From the NCBI GenBank assembly GCA_036924085.1, contig JAVGWX010000011.1, forward strand, positions 18,061,264-18,125,263: a stretch of 64,000 bases of DNA. Reading direction: 5' to 3'. The stretch is from Ariolimax columbianus. Its lineage: Eukaryota > Mollusca > Gastropoda > Stylommatophora > Arionidae. How positions within the stretch are numbered: position 1 is the stretch's first letter; the number at the start of each line of letters is the position of its first letter. Shown piece by piece: positions 1-11,009 of the stretch. Both the position numbers and the translations under genes were made by a program. The notes under the pieces are model-generated. The model ran no database searches, was not told the DNA's origin, and saw only the letters and a list, made by a program, of their open reading frames with translations.

Positions 1-1116
1 CTTTAATCTAAAAAAAACAACAACTGACTTTCGGAAGGACACATAACAGATATGAATAATATATAGACAACTTACACAACCTGACTTGTTTTTGCAAGGC
101 AAGAAGCCGCGATAAGTTTTGAATCGGCTTCAAGCTAACAGGTTGCGGAAGTTTCTATCATTGACGTACTCCACAAGAAGAGTATCGAAAAATACCATCC
201 TTGGTGAACGATCTACATGAAGGATAAACAGATGGCGGGGTGTGAAGATGAAAAGTAAGAACGAGCTTCACGCGGTTAAATGAAGGACGGTGAGCAGGGA
301 TGAGGGCGTCGGTAAAAGTGAAAGGGATTTTCAGTAGATTTTCAGTCGAGCTTCCGACCCAACCAGTCGCTTAGACAGACTGGGTCTACTATCAGATAAG
401 TAGACCATTTCTTCCTTATATGTTGATTTGCTAGTTCAGTATTGTTGTTATTTATTGTCCCTGATGAAGGCATATTGGTCGTTACGTAGATTGTATTTGT
501 GTTCTAGATTGCTTCGGTATCTGACCATACCCATTTTTAACTTTTGATTAAACTTAACTTTAATGAACTTTAACATTTTTTCCATTTATTAATCCCGAGA
601 GATAGGGATGAAACGATGAAGGGCAGACGAAAGAATAGCTTTCGAATAAACACGTTTACTGGACAAGTCAGGCAGATGGAGAAGCTGAGACAATGGGAAT
701 AAGCACGAGAAGGTTGAATGTAAGAAGAAATGTGAAGGAGATTATTATGCGTGTCAGTAGGTGTGTAGTAGATGATGGTAGAGAGGCGACGAGAGAGAAT
801 AAGACAGTGATGTCAATGAATAAGCTCTTAACTTGGTCTAAAATTTAATTTTGAAAAAAAGCAGCAAATCAAACGGGTGAAAGATTTCACGAAACTAGCA
901 AGGCAAAGGCCGCAGCCCATAGCAGACGATGATGGCATAATTTATTTGCTAGCGCTATTTTTAGTAAGGATTAACTGCGCTAATTTTTATCCTCACTCTC
1001 TCGTCTCGTCTCGCTTTGCATTGGCATGTGACCAGAAGTAAAAACGAGTCTAAATAAAGATGATGAATGTGGCAATGCCAGTTGATTTAATCGTTAGTCC
1101 TGTTATTGCTGTTTGG
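1..1116. other. No gene recognised
   Basis: A/T-rich DNA with no ORF that I can relate to a family. The only recognisable item is a short dispersed repeat at 459-531, listed separately. Around 375-405 a short inverted repeat (tctacttatct-like arms) is visible but no function can be assigned. Confidence 0.5.
459..531 (+). repeat. Short dispersed repeat, copy 1 (partner at 17769-17841)
   Basis: Begins CCTGATGAAGGCAT, then a GTCG and ACGTA block, and ends near CGGTATCTGA. The reverse complement of 17769-17841 carries the same words in the same order and spacing (about 70-75% alike by eye). Motifs of the form CTGATGAAGGC...ACGT occur near the ends of several retroelement families. No coding sequence adjoins either copy, so the parent element is unknown. 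Confidence 0.5.
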
Positions 1117-1129
1117 TAAGATGTAGCTA

Positions 1130-1468
1130 CAAAAAAAAAATGATGCATATTACCAGTTGAACAGACGAGAGCAGGTCGTGGTCTTCAGACTCCGCACAGA
1201 CCACAACAGACTGAGGTACAACCTATTCAATAAACTGAAGTTAGGTGGCACTGACAAATGCACTTGTAGTACGGGGAAAATGACCGCTGAACATCTGCTG
1301 CAAAACTGCCCGACATACGAGGACCAGAGAAAGCACATGTGGTCATCACCAGTGGCAACACTAGACAAGCTCTATGGCAGTGTCGACAGCCTCAGGAAGA
1401 CAGATGCTTTTTTGGAAAAAATAATGGTTGACGTTTGACAGCGCACGAAGAAGAAGAAGAAGAAGAAT
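1130..1468 (+). mobile_element. 5'-truncated (GAA)n-tailed LINE, 3' end only
   Basis: Positions 1157-1438 encode the C-terminal 90-odd residues of the LINE polyprotein downstream of RNase H. The stretch includes the Cys/His cluster CTCSTGKMTAEHLLQNC, the same tail seen at 8407-8697, 26598-26900 and 56920-57208. The coding end is followed by a short 3' UTR and a (GAA)n tail at 1447-1468. An imperfect 13-bp direct repeat (11 of 13 alike; taagatgtagcta at 1117-1129, taagataaagcta at 1469-1481) may be the target-site duplication. This is a dead-on-arrival copy with only the last ~340 bp. Confidence 0.85.
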
Positions 1469-1481
1469 TAAGATAAAGCTA

Positions 1482-1829
1482 ACAGTTCTTCATAGTTCTT
1501 AGTCGACCTGTAGTTCTACAGGGACAGATACCCCTGTACTGGTCCCAGCTCTGGTGTAAACTGGATGTAGCTGGGCGGCAGGTTAGACGATAATATACAA
1601 CGTTGGACGACTGGGAACTGAATGTACCAGCCGTGAGCCTGCTCGTTTGGACTTGACAGTTGAGACAAAACATGGACACCGCTCCTATAGTATACTTGAT
1701 TTCATCATTTGGTAGGAAAACTTCAACGACACATGGATACAGTTTAACTATTCTTTTGTTGTTATGGTGCTAATTATGTCACTTTATTTGGATAAATTAC
1801 CTTCATTACCATTTTGTCAAGACGGGACA
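1482..1829. other. Spacer between two LINE copies
   Basis: No coding or structural feature recognised. Confidence 0.4.
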
Positions 1830-2626
1830 TTACATAATCTTCACTTTGGTGATATGGTGTACAAATTAGCCATTAACAGTGGCCACCAGAATGCTGCAAA
1901 GAGCTATTGATGCGTTGGCCTCATGGACAAACAGATGGTGTGTAAACATTAACACATAAAAATGTAGCACTACGCTTTTCACCCTCTCCCCAAAACGAAA
2001 AGCTGGAGTTATCAAGATAAATGGAGAACACCTCAAAGAAGATAAACAACCCACCTATCTTGGAGTTAGATTTTATGATAGGTTGACATAGAGAAAACGC
2101 GTCAACAAGGCAGCCAAAAAAAGCCAGCAGAAAGTTAGCCGTCCTGAGAAAATTAAGTGGAACCACATGGGGAGCTAGTGGGAAAAATACTTAACAAAGA
2201 TTACCAACAAGGTATACGGTCACATCTGGAATATGGGTCAGCAGCGTGGTGCCCTGCAGCAAACACTGCCCTACAAGAGGTGGATACGGTGCAAAATCAG
2301 GCACTTAGGATCATTACAGGAGCAATGAAATCAACACCTATAGTGGAGATGGAGAAAATGGGAAGGATACAAACACTAAGAGAACGCAGAGATACAAATG
2401 TATTAACACAGGCAGAAAAGTACCTCTGAATGCCGAGCCATCCAATGAAAGACAGATTTCAAAACTTAGCAATGGGAAGACTGAAAAGATTTAGTTTGAT
2501 GCATCAGGCCAAACGACTTCGCAGGAAATTATAGATCTACCGGAAGTTGACATACCCCTAAAGGCTGTTGCAGAACAAACCCCTTGGAGAGAGGAGCATG
2601 GACTATCCGTATGCATTCAGTCAAAA

Positions 2627-3232
2627 GTGAAAGGAATATTAGACAAGGATGAACAGATCAGTGTGCAACGTAGGATAGTGATCCTCAAGTTCCTGTATGA
2701 TCAATACCCACAAGACCTCTGGATCAGAGTATACACAGAAGGGTCAGCACAGAATGCAGTAAAGAATGGTGGAGCGGGAGTGTACATAGAATACCCAAAC
2801 AACATGAGGTATACAGTCAAAGTACCAACTGGGAAATTATGTCATACATATGATGCAGAAATACAGGCAATCAAGGTGGCAACTGAGAAACTGTTGAACA
2901 CTAATGTCAGTTCACAACCTGTAGTATTTCTGAGAAATGCACAATCAACACCCCAAGCACTTAAACTTGAGAAACTGCCAGATATACTGGCTCTATTGTC
3001 TGAACTGAGCAACCACTGCAAGATTGTCATGCAGTGGATACCTTCTCATTGTGGAGTACCAGGAAACGAGAGAGCAGATCGACTGACAAAGGAGGGTGCT
3101 GCAGACGAGCAACCAGATGTGCCAGTTACATATCAACAGAAGATAAGGATGATCAAATCAATCAGAAAGCCACCAACAGAAGATACGGATGATCAAATCA
3201 ATCAGAAAGCCACCAACAGAAGATACGGATGA
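2627..3232 (+). pseudogene. LINE RNase H domain (degenerate)
   Basis: 201-residue open stretch of a type I RNase H as carried by I-clade-like LINEs. Motifs in order: YTEGS (the usual YTDGS; first catalytic Asp replaced by Glu), AEIQA (catalytic Glu), IPSHCGVPGNERADRLTKEG (last catalytic Asp, ~residue 155). The residue expected as the second Asp reads FLRNA instead of a TDA-like word, so the active site is broken. The end is followed by a triplicated 44-bp segment (3146-3262), which extends and frameshifts the ORF. Confidence 0.8.
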
Positions 3233-3262
3233 TCAAATCAACCAGAACGCCACCAACAGTAA
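3146..3262 (+). repeat. 44-bp segment repeated three times inside LINE ORF
   Basis: A segment beginning agaagatacggatgatcaaa is present about 2.7 times head to tail. The first and second copies are nearly identical, the third has a few substitutions. The other LINE copies have a single copy of the equivalent region, so this is a local tandem duplication after or during insertion. Confidence 0.75.
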
Positions 3263-3636
3263 CACCAGACGATTACCATAACATGAACAAACTAGAGCAA
3301 ATTGTTGTGTTGCGCCTTAAAACAGGACACAACAGACTCCGCAGCCACATGCACACAAAAATAAAGATTGACAACACAGCCATGTGTACATGCGGACAGG
3401 CGCCCCAGACAGCAGAGAACATACTACAAAACTGATCCGAATATGATATACAGAGAAAATCTCACTGGCCCATAGAAACAACACTGGAAGAGAAACTTTA
3501 TGGACCTGTATGTGAACTACAATAGTCAGTAAGTTTATACTAGAGACAACATTGCAGATATAGACACTATTTTAAAGCGAACGAAAGAAGGAGATTAAGA
3601 AGAAGAAGAAGCAGAAGAAGAAGAAGAAGAAGAAGA

Positions 3637-3984
3637 TAATCTTCACATAATGTCTTTTAGAGACGTGTGATTGCGGAACACCCAAGCAAGCGCCAGAACA
3701 TATTATGGAGATTTACTTATGCAAACAAAGGAGACTCAGTTTGGCTCTTTGAAATCACTTTTCTTGAAATTCTGAGCAAGACAGACTGAAACTTGAAATG
3801 AACAGTCTCCTTTGTGAACCTCACCGGGCTAGAAGCATACCATTAGTTTATCAAAGAAGAAGAAATCGAGTTGGAGAAGTCATCGACTAATAGATATTAC
3901 ACGAATCAGCCGGGACATTGACCTGGTCACGACAGAGAGGCCAACGCGCGAGATTAAGGTAGAAGGTGTATGTCACTCCTTTCT
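3637..3984. other. No feature recognised
   Basis: About 350 bp between two LINE remnants. No coding similarity recognised on either strand. Confidence 0.4.
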
Positions 3985-4420
3985 CACCCCACCCGCGCTC
4001 TAAGCTAGGTATTCTGAATGTTCGTAATATGTACGAACATGCTAAGACGACGCAAGTAGCAAACGAAATGAGAAACCACATAATTACAATGTTGGGTTGT
4101 CGAAAACCCAATACATGGGTAATGCTAGGGGGCTTCTGAGCTGAGCAGAGATACGTCTCTCCTAGGGCACACATAAGCAGACGCGCATCATAATGTTTTC
4201 ACCTGAGATCAGTTGAGTGCTACGTTCATGATAAGAAAAGCAGGGGGCAGTGATGCCTCTTGTCACCTGTTTCCTCTTTGTTCTAGATATCGACCTGATC
4301 ACGAAGACAACGAAAGTTTCAAATGATTGTGGTGTAAATTGGTCGCTATCAGCACCGATTGAAGATTTGGACTTTGTCGATGTCTTGACCCTATAGTCAA
4401 GACCAAGATGGTGAGAATAA
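3985..4420 (+). pseudogene. Internally deleted LINE: endonuclease start joined to RT motif
   Basis: From ~3990 the plus strand reads as an APE-type endonuclease N-terminus of a non-LTR element (LRILNVRNMYEHAKTTQVAN), continuing to the place where the ISETR-like catalytic motif should be. From ~4320 it reads GVNWSLSAPIEDLDFVD, which matches the RT palm region around the catalytic F/YADD box (here FVDV, one Asp lost). In an intact element these two blocks are over 1.5 kb apart, so most of the endonuclease and RT is missing. Inactive. Confidence 0.6.
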
Positions 4421-4714
4421 TTACAGATGGGAGTGTTCTGATTGTGCTGGACCCCACTCTCCTTCACGATGTGAATTCATTCCGCTATCTGCGAGAAAAT
4501 GTGGGCACAATGTGCTGCACTATGATCGATATCCACTTAAGAAAGTAAAAGACAAGTTTAACCTTTATTATATTGAATAAACTCCAGTGAAATCATGTCC
4601 ACGACCAAGATTAGAATGTTCAACTAAAATGGAAAATCGGTTTTTCTTTACTTTTCAGAGGCGGGCCGACCGTTAACAGCTTCCTCCTGTTCATCATTTT
4701 GTGTTCGAAGTCTT

Positions 4715-4798
4715 ATTATATGATCACAGATGCCGACCTGTGGCGCAGGTCCAACCAACTGTCGGTGGCTCAAGAGGCTAAGAGGAGACGATGGTCTA
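4715..4798 (+). pseudogene. LINE C-terminal fragment
   Basis: Encodes TDADLWRRSNQLSVAQEAKR followed by RRW, the typical post-RT tail of LINEs with ..DLWRRT..QLPV..EI..R.RW. The fragment is cut at ~4798 by the start of a degenerate minisatellite. It may be the 3' remnant of the element at 3985-4420. Confidence 0.55.
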
Positions 4799-4799
4799 T

Positions 4800-5170
4800 A
4801 TATATATATATCTATTACCTCCATCAAATGTCACATCTTATCTGTGTCCATCTACTACCTCCATCAAACGTATCACCTTGTCTATGTTAATCTACAATCT
4901 ACACCATAGCACACCTTGTCTATGTCCATCTACTGCCTGCACCATAGCACACCTTGTCTATGTCTATCTATTGCCTGCACCCTGCTCCCTCATAATCTAC
5001 CTAGTCTAGTTCCCCCACCCAATCGTCCACCTTGTCTGTATCCATCTACTAAGTTCACCCAGACGTCTGCCATGCCTATGTTAATCTACTATCTCCATTC
5101 TACTGTCCACATTGTCTACTACTACCATTACAAAATACATCCTGTTTATGTCTATCTACTACGACAACCT
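4800..5170 (+). repeat. Degenerate ~43-bp minisatellite
   Basis: Repeated words ctatgtccatctacta and acaccttgt recur at roughly 40-45 bp spacing, with increasing divergence toward 5170. A short (TA)n run at 4799-4811 marks the left edge. The ORFs crossing it are repeat translations, not genes. Confidence 0.7.
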
Positions 5171-5929
5171 CACGATCATGAAACAGTAATACACGAGTTA
5201 ACACATTACTTTAAACTTGAATAAAAAGAAAACGTAGAAGAAGCGCGCAAGTTAGATGAATGTTTGTGAAGATTGTGTGGCGCGTGCATAATGGATTCTA
5301 CTCAAAATGGTCACACCTTGCCAGTACGAACATCTCTCATTTCATCAATGATGATAGTATTCTGCTCTTGTTCTATTGCCACGTGAGCTAGTAATCACTT
5401 CTACAATACCAGTGATTCTAAACTTGTTAGGAATCACCGACCACCTGAAACCAAATAATTGGCCGCATCCATACACACCTATGTCCCACGAGGTGACAGT
5501 AACAACTGCGCAATAGAACTTAATGTCAATTTGAATCCTTAACATATCAGGAATTGTGTGTACCTGCAGGTATATGCAGTCTCAGGTGGAGAAAGCATGT
5601 TTCAGTAAATACGTCCCTCTTGTGTTTGTCTGTACGTATGTTCACTCTTTCTTTCCTCTCTGCATATCTTATATATTCCATTTTACTTGACTGGCAGAAA
5701 ACGATAAACGAGACTTGATCTGGGCGAGCAAGGTCTTTTTAGACTCGGGAAACACTCATCTGATAACTACAAACTCTGAAAGTGCAAGAGTTTCTAATCT
5801 CATGAAGTTCCACCCGGCTCTACTCTAGGGTACGCCTCTGCTATCAATCCCCATCTCCTAATCTACTTCCCATGCTCTGATCTTAACTTAAAGTCTTTAT
5901 TCTGGTTTAGAAGACTCTGTAGAGTCTGT
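5171..5929. other. No gene recognised
   Basis: A/T-rich spacer with no coding similarity seen. Confidence 0.4.
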
Positions 5930-6240
5930 ATACAGCCAGTTTCATTTACATTTCCTTGCTCTATAAGCTGTGTGCAACCAATATATTCTTAACTGTCCCT
6001 GTCTCCACTACTTCATGTGGCAATGCATTCCAAGCATTAACATCTCTCAGACTAAACAACTATTTCCTAATATCACTGCCTGAACATGTTTCTGGTCACA
6101 ATTGGACGTCATTTAGTTTAACGATTCGGATACAATCTGCCACGCTCCCATTGGTCAGTTCTTTTAACAAACTTGTCCTTGTCAGATAAGATTTACGCCC
6201 TTCTAAGTCCCATCAGTTAAGGGTTATACACGTTTTGAGA
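5930..6240 (-). pseudogene. CR1/Jockey-like LINE C-terminal relic
   Basis: The minus strand from ~6200 to 5930 reads SYLTRTSLLKELTNG, then FSLRDVNAWNALPHEVVETG and VKNIL. This is the signature end of CR1/Jockey-type ORF2 proteins (FS.RV...WN.LP..VV...V..FK..LD). In-frame stops lie between the blocks. The gene-like ORF on the opposite strand at 5956-6189 is the antisense shadow of this relic. Family assignment is by motif only. Confidence 0.55.
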
Positions 6241-6942
6241 ATCGTCGCTGCTCGCTCGCATCCCAGAAATCAGACTTCTCATATTAATGTCGTGCGATGA
6301 GGACTTGTGGCATACGTACTGCTGGGTAATCTACAATTTCGCCTACTGAACTAACCCACACGATCAATATCACTTAAAACACACATGAACAGAAGGGGCT
6401 GTTTCAATAAAGACACGTAAGTTTCAATGCAGCCTTCATACGTTAATACGAAAATATATGAATAGAAATATGACTCAGCACAAATAGTTAATACCCGACA
6501 CAATCAGCCGTCACGTACAGTAAAATGTATATCATCCAAGTTCCGGTACTACCTTATTTTCAACATTTGGTACATCAATATAGAGTCAAAACGATTGACA
6601 TAATCTAGAGTAAAACTATCAGTACAGACTCAGTCTGATGTCAAATTTGGAAGACGACAAATGCATATGGCGTGGTGAAGCTGGGGGGGGGGGGGGCGAT
6701 TTGAAATGGGAGGGGAGAATGTAAGTCTATGGATCCCTCTTGCGATGATATAAACATAAAATAGAGCAGATACAACTTATTGTTCGCCTAAAATTAGAAA
6801 ATCTCGTTAGGCGAGGCACAACAGAGACTTACCAAAGTGGTATACTTATTATTTAGGTTATCACAAATATTAGATCAGTTGTGTGTTATACAATATATGC
6901 CAATGTAATGTAAGTAAAGGCTGAAGTCAATGCGTATGTTGA
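6241..6942. other. No gene recognised; G homopolymer
   Basis: Contains a run of about 14 G at 6683-6696. No coding similarity seen. Confidence 0.45.
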
Positions 6943-7107
6943 CCTGGCCTGGAGGAAGATATTCCGTTAACGTTTGTATTTGTGTCGTTTCAACGTTTGT
7001 TTTTCTGTATTAACGGCGTTGGTAACTTCATTATTTATGTGGCTGTTAACAAAACATTCAGTTACACGGACATGAGGATGTGCTGTTTGTCGAAGAACAC
7101 AAGCTAG
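6943..7107 (+). pseudogene. GPCR paralogue fragment (TM7 and C-terminus)
   Basis: From PGLEED (6943-6960) to a TAG stop at 7105-7107 the frame is open for 52 codons. It aligns without gaps to the last 52 codons of the receptor at 44767-45828. The block GVGNFIIYVAVNKTFSYTD is nearly identical to the receptor's TM7/C-tail, and both end CCLSKNT + one residue. Upstream of 6943 the similarity stops abruptly and the frame has stops, so TM1-TM6 are absent. Homology continues into the 3' flank (7108-~7315), including AATAAA-like signals near 7150 and 7172. This points to a DNA-level duplicate that was truncated, not a processed copy. A terminal exon of a gene starting elsewhere is possible but unlikely, because the paralogue has no intron. 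Confidence 0.8.
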
Positions 7108-7315
7108 TGATATGTGTAAACAAATGTCTGGGCACGACTAAACATAAAATAAATATGACATTTGTATTTGTAAATATGAACAATAAAAGACCTTAAACTC
7201 GCAGTAATAGTGTATGTTTCTCACTATACTATCAATGTGTTATCTCTCATAACCTTGACATTGAGCAGTTAGCTGTGAGAATATTGTATTCCAACAATAA
7301 TATATTCACGTGATT
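7108..7315 (+). other. 3' flank homologous to the 44.7-kb GPCR 3' flank
   Basis: Words such as ctaaacataaaa, catttgtatttg, cataaccttgaca and gtgagaatatt occur here in the same order as on the minus strand below the receptor stop at 44767 (down to ~44560). It carries candidate polyadenylation signals (aataaa at ~7149 and ~7173). Confidence 0.65.
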
Positions 7316-7320
7316 CTGGA

Positions 7321-7849
7321 AAAGCCGTTACATAGTCTCCCCTTGAAGCTAGATTGAGTCACTTTGTGTCAATATATCAGGATTTAGGAAAATCATTGTG
7401 TCGTACGATAAATATTGATTTCAAATTGCTGTGGGTTCGTTTAAAAAAAAAATTGAATATTGGAAGCACACTTTTAATCGTTGTTTTGTTGTTGTTGACA
7501 CCCTTGTTAACTATTTGGGGCATATTTTTGGCGTTCATTATGGAAGAAGAATAGGAAGTTCTCATTTCATAATCTCATTACTATTGAACTTTCAAAACAA
7601 TCTTAAGTACAAGTACTACAAATGGATGTTAATTGGTATGCGTATTTTGTCCATGATTCTTCTTTTTATCGATTTTGATTACTAGTTTGGTGCTTCGTCT
7701 TGCTATTTTGTAAGTAAGTACTATAATCTGATTTCGTCTAGCAGAGTTTAACTTTAGTATGTTAACACATTAACTTATGCATTCCACCAACCTGCTCCTT
7801 TTCTTTTTTGTTTTAGCCATGTGTACTTTTTTTTAATTGTTTGATATTC
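7321..7849. other. No gene recognised
   Basis: A/T-rich. Short ORFs here have no recognisable motif. Confidence 0.45.
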
Positions 7850-8737
7850 GTATTATGTGTCTAAGCTTTATATCGAAAAACTACCCAAGCATGGACTGGA
7901 CCCATGCATACACCGACGGTTCTGTAACAAACACTACACAGAACGGAGAGGCAGGAGCATTCCTGAACCTACCAAATGGCAGACAAATAACACTGTCATT
8001 CGCTACTGGTAAGTACACAAGCAATTTCAGAGCGGAGGTAGAGGAACTGAGGGCGGCAGTGGAAGAAATGGTGGCACACAAAGAAAAGGAAAGCCATATA
8101 GTCCTGCTTACAGATGCTCTCGCCGTAGTCACAGCGCTAAAAAGCCAGAAAAACACTGAGATAAATGACTTAAGAGCAGCACTCTGCAAACTGTGCCAGC
8201 AGTCCGCACCAAAAAGGGTAGTGGTACAGTGGGTCCCATCACACTGCAACATCCAAGGCAACGAGGAGGCAGACAGACTGGCAAAATAAGGTGCAAGACT
8301 ACCACAAACAGATACTAGTATGACGTACGATGAGTCAAAACGGCTTATCAAAGCCAGATACATGACCAAATGGGAAACCGAATATACTGGTTACACCAAA
8401 AACGATGCCTATTACCAGTTGAACAGAAGAGAGCAGGTCGTTGTCTTTAGACTTCGCACTGGCCACAATAGACTGAGGCCCCACCTATTCAACAAATTAA
8501 AGATAAGTGGTACCGACGAATGCCCGTGCGGTACCGGTAAAATGACCGCTGAACATCTGCTGCAGAACTGCCCGACATACGAGGATCAGAGAGAGCAGAT
8601 ATGGCCATCACTGGTGGAACTGCAAGACAAGCTCTATGGCAGTGTCGACAGCCTCAGGATGACCGCCGCTTTTTTCGAAAAAATAATGGTTACTGTCTGA
8701 CTGCGTACGAAGAAGAAGAAGAAGAAGTATTATGTGT
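7850..8737 (+). mobile_element. 5'-truncated (GAA)n LINE with 11-bp TSD
   Basis: The element occupies 7861-8726: most of the RNase H domain, the Cys/His tail, a short 3' UTR and a (GAA)n tail. A perfect 11-bp direct repeat, gtattatgtgt, flanks it (7850-7860 and 8727-8737), the product of target-primed reverse transcription. Its 5' edge (ctaagctttatatcg) is shared with the copy at 56372 but differs from the 26.6-kb copy (cataacg), so it is closer in subfamily to the 54-57 kb element. Confidence 0.92.
7861..8697 (+). pseudogene. LINE RNase H and C-terminal tail
   Basis: Open in one frame from 7837 to 8289, then one stop (TAA at 8287-8289, in place of the Glu codon of LAKEG), then open again to 8697. 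RNase H catalytic words are all present: YTDGS, AEVEELRAA, LLTDAL and NEEADRL. The tail carries CPCGTGKMTAEHLLQNC, a possible zinc-binding knot found in all four (GAA)n copies that reach this region. In the live element this would degrade the RNA strand during TPRT. Here the stop and truncation make it dead. Confidence 0.88.
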
Positions 8738-10365
8738 ATTAACTATGGACATTTATCTGGTTTCTGTGTTCTGACTTTTCCTCTGGGATGTTGTTCCTGA
8801 AATGACTACTGGCCGATGATCAATATCTATACAGATGTTGAAGATTACTTTATAATTATCTGTTCTTTAACTTATTAATATGCAATGAATTTGTGATGCT
8901 ATGTCTGTGTTTCTTTCTCTGGAGAATGTGTTGTTATACTTTTTTCGGTGCTTGAAGATGGGACTTGATATTATTAGAACATTTTCGGTATCTACATTTA
9001 TTAACTCTTCTGCTTTGCAATTCTGCTTTAAAGATTGTTCTAGAACAGTAATCATGTTATTATCATTATATTCTTGATGTTCCAATAACATTGCCCATAC
9101 CTGTATGATTGTATGTCTCATTGATCATATCTATAACGTCTGAAAGACACTGAATCAAATTGATATTCTCTTTCTCTTTGTTGTTATCATCACAGCGGGG
9201 CGGAGACATGGATGAAGTATTTTTTTCGTTTCATTGTCAAATGTTTGCAGAAGTATTAGTCTATAACTGATGTGTCGTGTCTCTACCATGAATTCTGCAT
9301 TATCTGAATGTATAAGAAAAAAACCTAACTCATGTTTGTAACTTGCCACTTTATCAACACCACTCCATACCAATAAATATTGTCTTTGGGTCTCTGATGG
9401 TATGTCACGTTTCCATACATATGTTAACCATATAATTCATTTCTTAGTTTTTGTTTAACAAATTATATCACTTACGGCTGCTTTTAACAACGTTCATTAA
9501 CATTTAATCCTTGCTAATTTAGTAGCGTAGATTTACATTGTCTAGTCAACAATTCGTTGAGATCGGTACGTTTTCAGTTCATTTAATGGTTTCGTAGAAA
9601 TGTTACCCTTCTTTTCGCTTTGCTTTGTTTCAGCAGTCCCAAATCATATTTCGACTTCCGTTGTTCGTGTATGCCCTTACTTTCACTTCCTACGATATTT
9701 ATGTGTAATTTAAAAGTACGAGACAGGTGTTAGGACTTTAAGAATGTGATGTGTGTCCCCTTAACGGCAGCAGAAGCCTACAGTTTGACTAGCCAGTTCC
9801 GCAGATGCAGTGGGGCGAGAGGTTATAAATGAAACAAGTCAGTTGATCGTGCTCACATGAAGCTTAAGCAATGGCGGCTACCTAGTAACGATTCCCATTC
9901 TATAGTCTTCAGCTCTGCACAAAGGACGTCAGTTCCCTTGACGTGTCGCCAATTGCTTTGTACTAATTGTTTTGAAACCTCCGACATTTTATAATTCAAG
10001 TTTTGGTTATATTATTTATGTCGTAAACTGTTCTTTGTCAATCGTTATCGCCTTCCTTGCTGCACGTATCTGCTTATTTTTACATGAATTAAAATACCTA
10101 AATGAATAATTGGTAAAAATGTGTAGCTAGTAAATGATACTCTTAGTTCCATTAGCCATTTAGTAGATCTGCTTCTAAAGTTTCAGTCACAATTTGACCT
10201 AGTTAAATATTGTACAAACATTGTTAAAAGCAAGTGTGACCATCATTGTTAATCTTGGCTTGAATTACCATTTTAGTTTGTTTCTCCATTATTATCAATA
10301 CCATTTCTCATGTAGGTTACTATCAAGACTTTTAAAGATTGTCAGAACGTTAGTATTTATGTTAC
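8738..10365. other. No gene recognised
   Basis: 1.6 kb, A/T-rich. Two short minus-strand ORFs (8867-9121 and 9155-9373) read as ordinary amino-acid mixtures but match no family I know. Nothing else is supportable. Confidence 0.45.
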
Positions 10366-10440
10366 GATGAGCTGCTGGTCGAGTGGTTTGGATGTCGGGC
10401 TTCTGATCAAGACGACGTGGGCTCAGCAGCTCGGTAGACA
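10366..10440 (+). other. tRNA-like (Ser/Leu type) SINE head, doubtful
   Basis: The sequence GGTCGAGTGGTTTGGATGTC resembles the A-box arm of tRNA-Ser/Leu (GGCCGAGTGGTTAAGG..GTC), and CTTCTGATCAAGA resembles an anticodon region. The expected B box (GGTTCGANNCC) appears only as the poor GGGCTCAGCAGC. Probably a decayed tRNA-derived repeat. Too degenerate to call a tRNA gene. Confidence 0.3.
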
Positions 10441-10662
10441 TAGTTTTGTTTCTGTCAGAGGTATAAAAATATAGCTCTGGACTTTACAGTGCGTTATAAA
10501 TGACGAAAGAAGAAAGTGACTTTTATTTGTTACTCCTATATTTCTTGTTGGGTGAACTCAGCAATGCAAATGAAGTTGGATTGCTGAGTAATGGTTGCAG
10601 TGGCCGTTTGGTTGTGGTATGTGTGCAATATGTTTATAGATGCATGTCATGTGTTGTATATT

Positions 10663-10689
10663 CATATTTATATATATGTATATATATAT

Positions 10690-10776
<87 letters not shown>

Positions 10777-10795
10777 CACATATATGACGTCACCA
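10663..10795. repeat. (TA)n microsatellite
   Basis: Nearly pure alternating TA with a few imperfect units. ORFs made of Tyr/Ile across it are artefacts. Confidence 0.97.
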
Positions 10796-11009
10796 ATATA
10801 GCGTAATGTTTTATATATATACCAAAAAAGCCGAAGTAAAAAAAAACTATTAAAACGCATTATTTTTTATAATATATTTTTACGGAAACAGAAATATACT
10901 CGGCAATATTTTATAGATATTTCGCAATCAAACTTTCTAGGAATCAGAAATGTCCGTAAGATCGAATACTAGCATGTTAGAGCTAGCATACATGAAAACG
11001 AGCAGAAGA

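Larger units (their letters stand above)
1830..3636 (+). mobile_element. Diverged (GAA)n-tailed LINE (RT C-terminus + RNase H)
   Basis: A 5'-truncated copy of an endonuclease/RT/RNase H LINE, distinct in subfamily from the 7.9, 26.6 and 54.3 kb copies. Reading frames broken by stops give, in order: the end of the RT palm and thumb (1830-2430, with the word PTYLGVRF near 2055-2080), a linker, the RNase H domain (2700-3130), and the Cys-containing tail (3229-3435, CTCGQAPQTAEN). A purine-rich 3' UTR and (GAA)n run to 3636. Internal stops and frameshifts make it inactive. Confidence 0.85.

Noticed and set aside
459..490. Hammerhead ribozyme
   Set aside because: CTGATGA present but no matching GAAA and no convincing stems by eye.
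5956..6189. 77-codon plus ORF
   Set aside because: It is the antisense of a CR1-like LINE C terminus.
9155..9373. 72-codon minus ORF as a host gene
   Set aside because: No recognisable domain and no neighbouring exon-like ORF with splice context; not supportable.
10558..10860. Tyr/Ile-rich ORFs
   Set aside because: (TA)n microsatellite.
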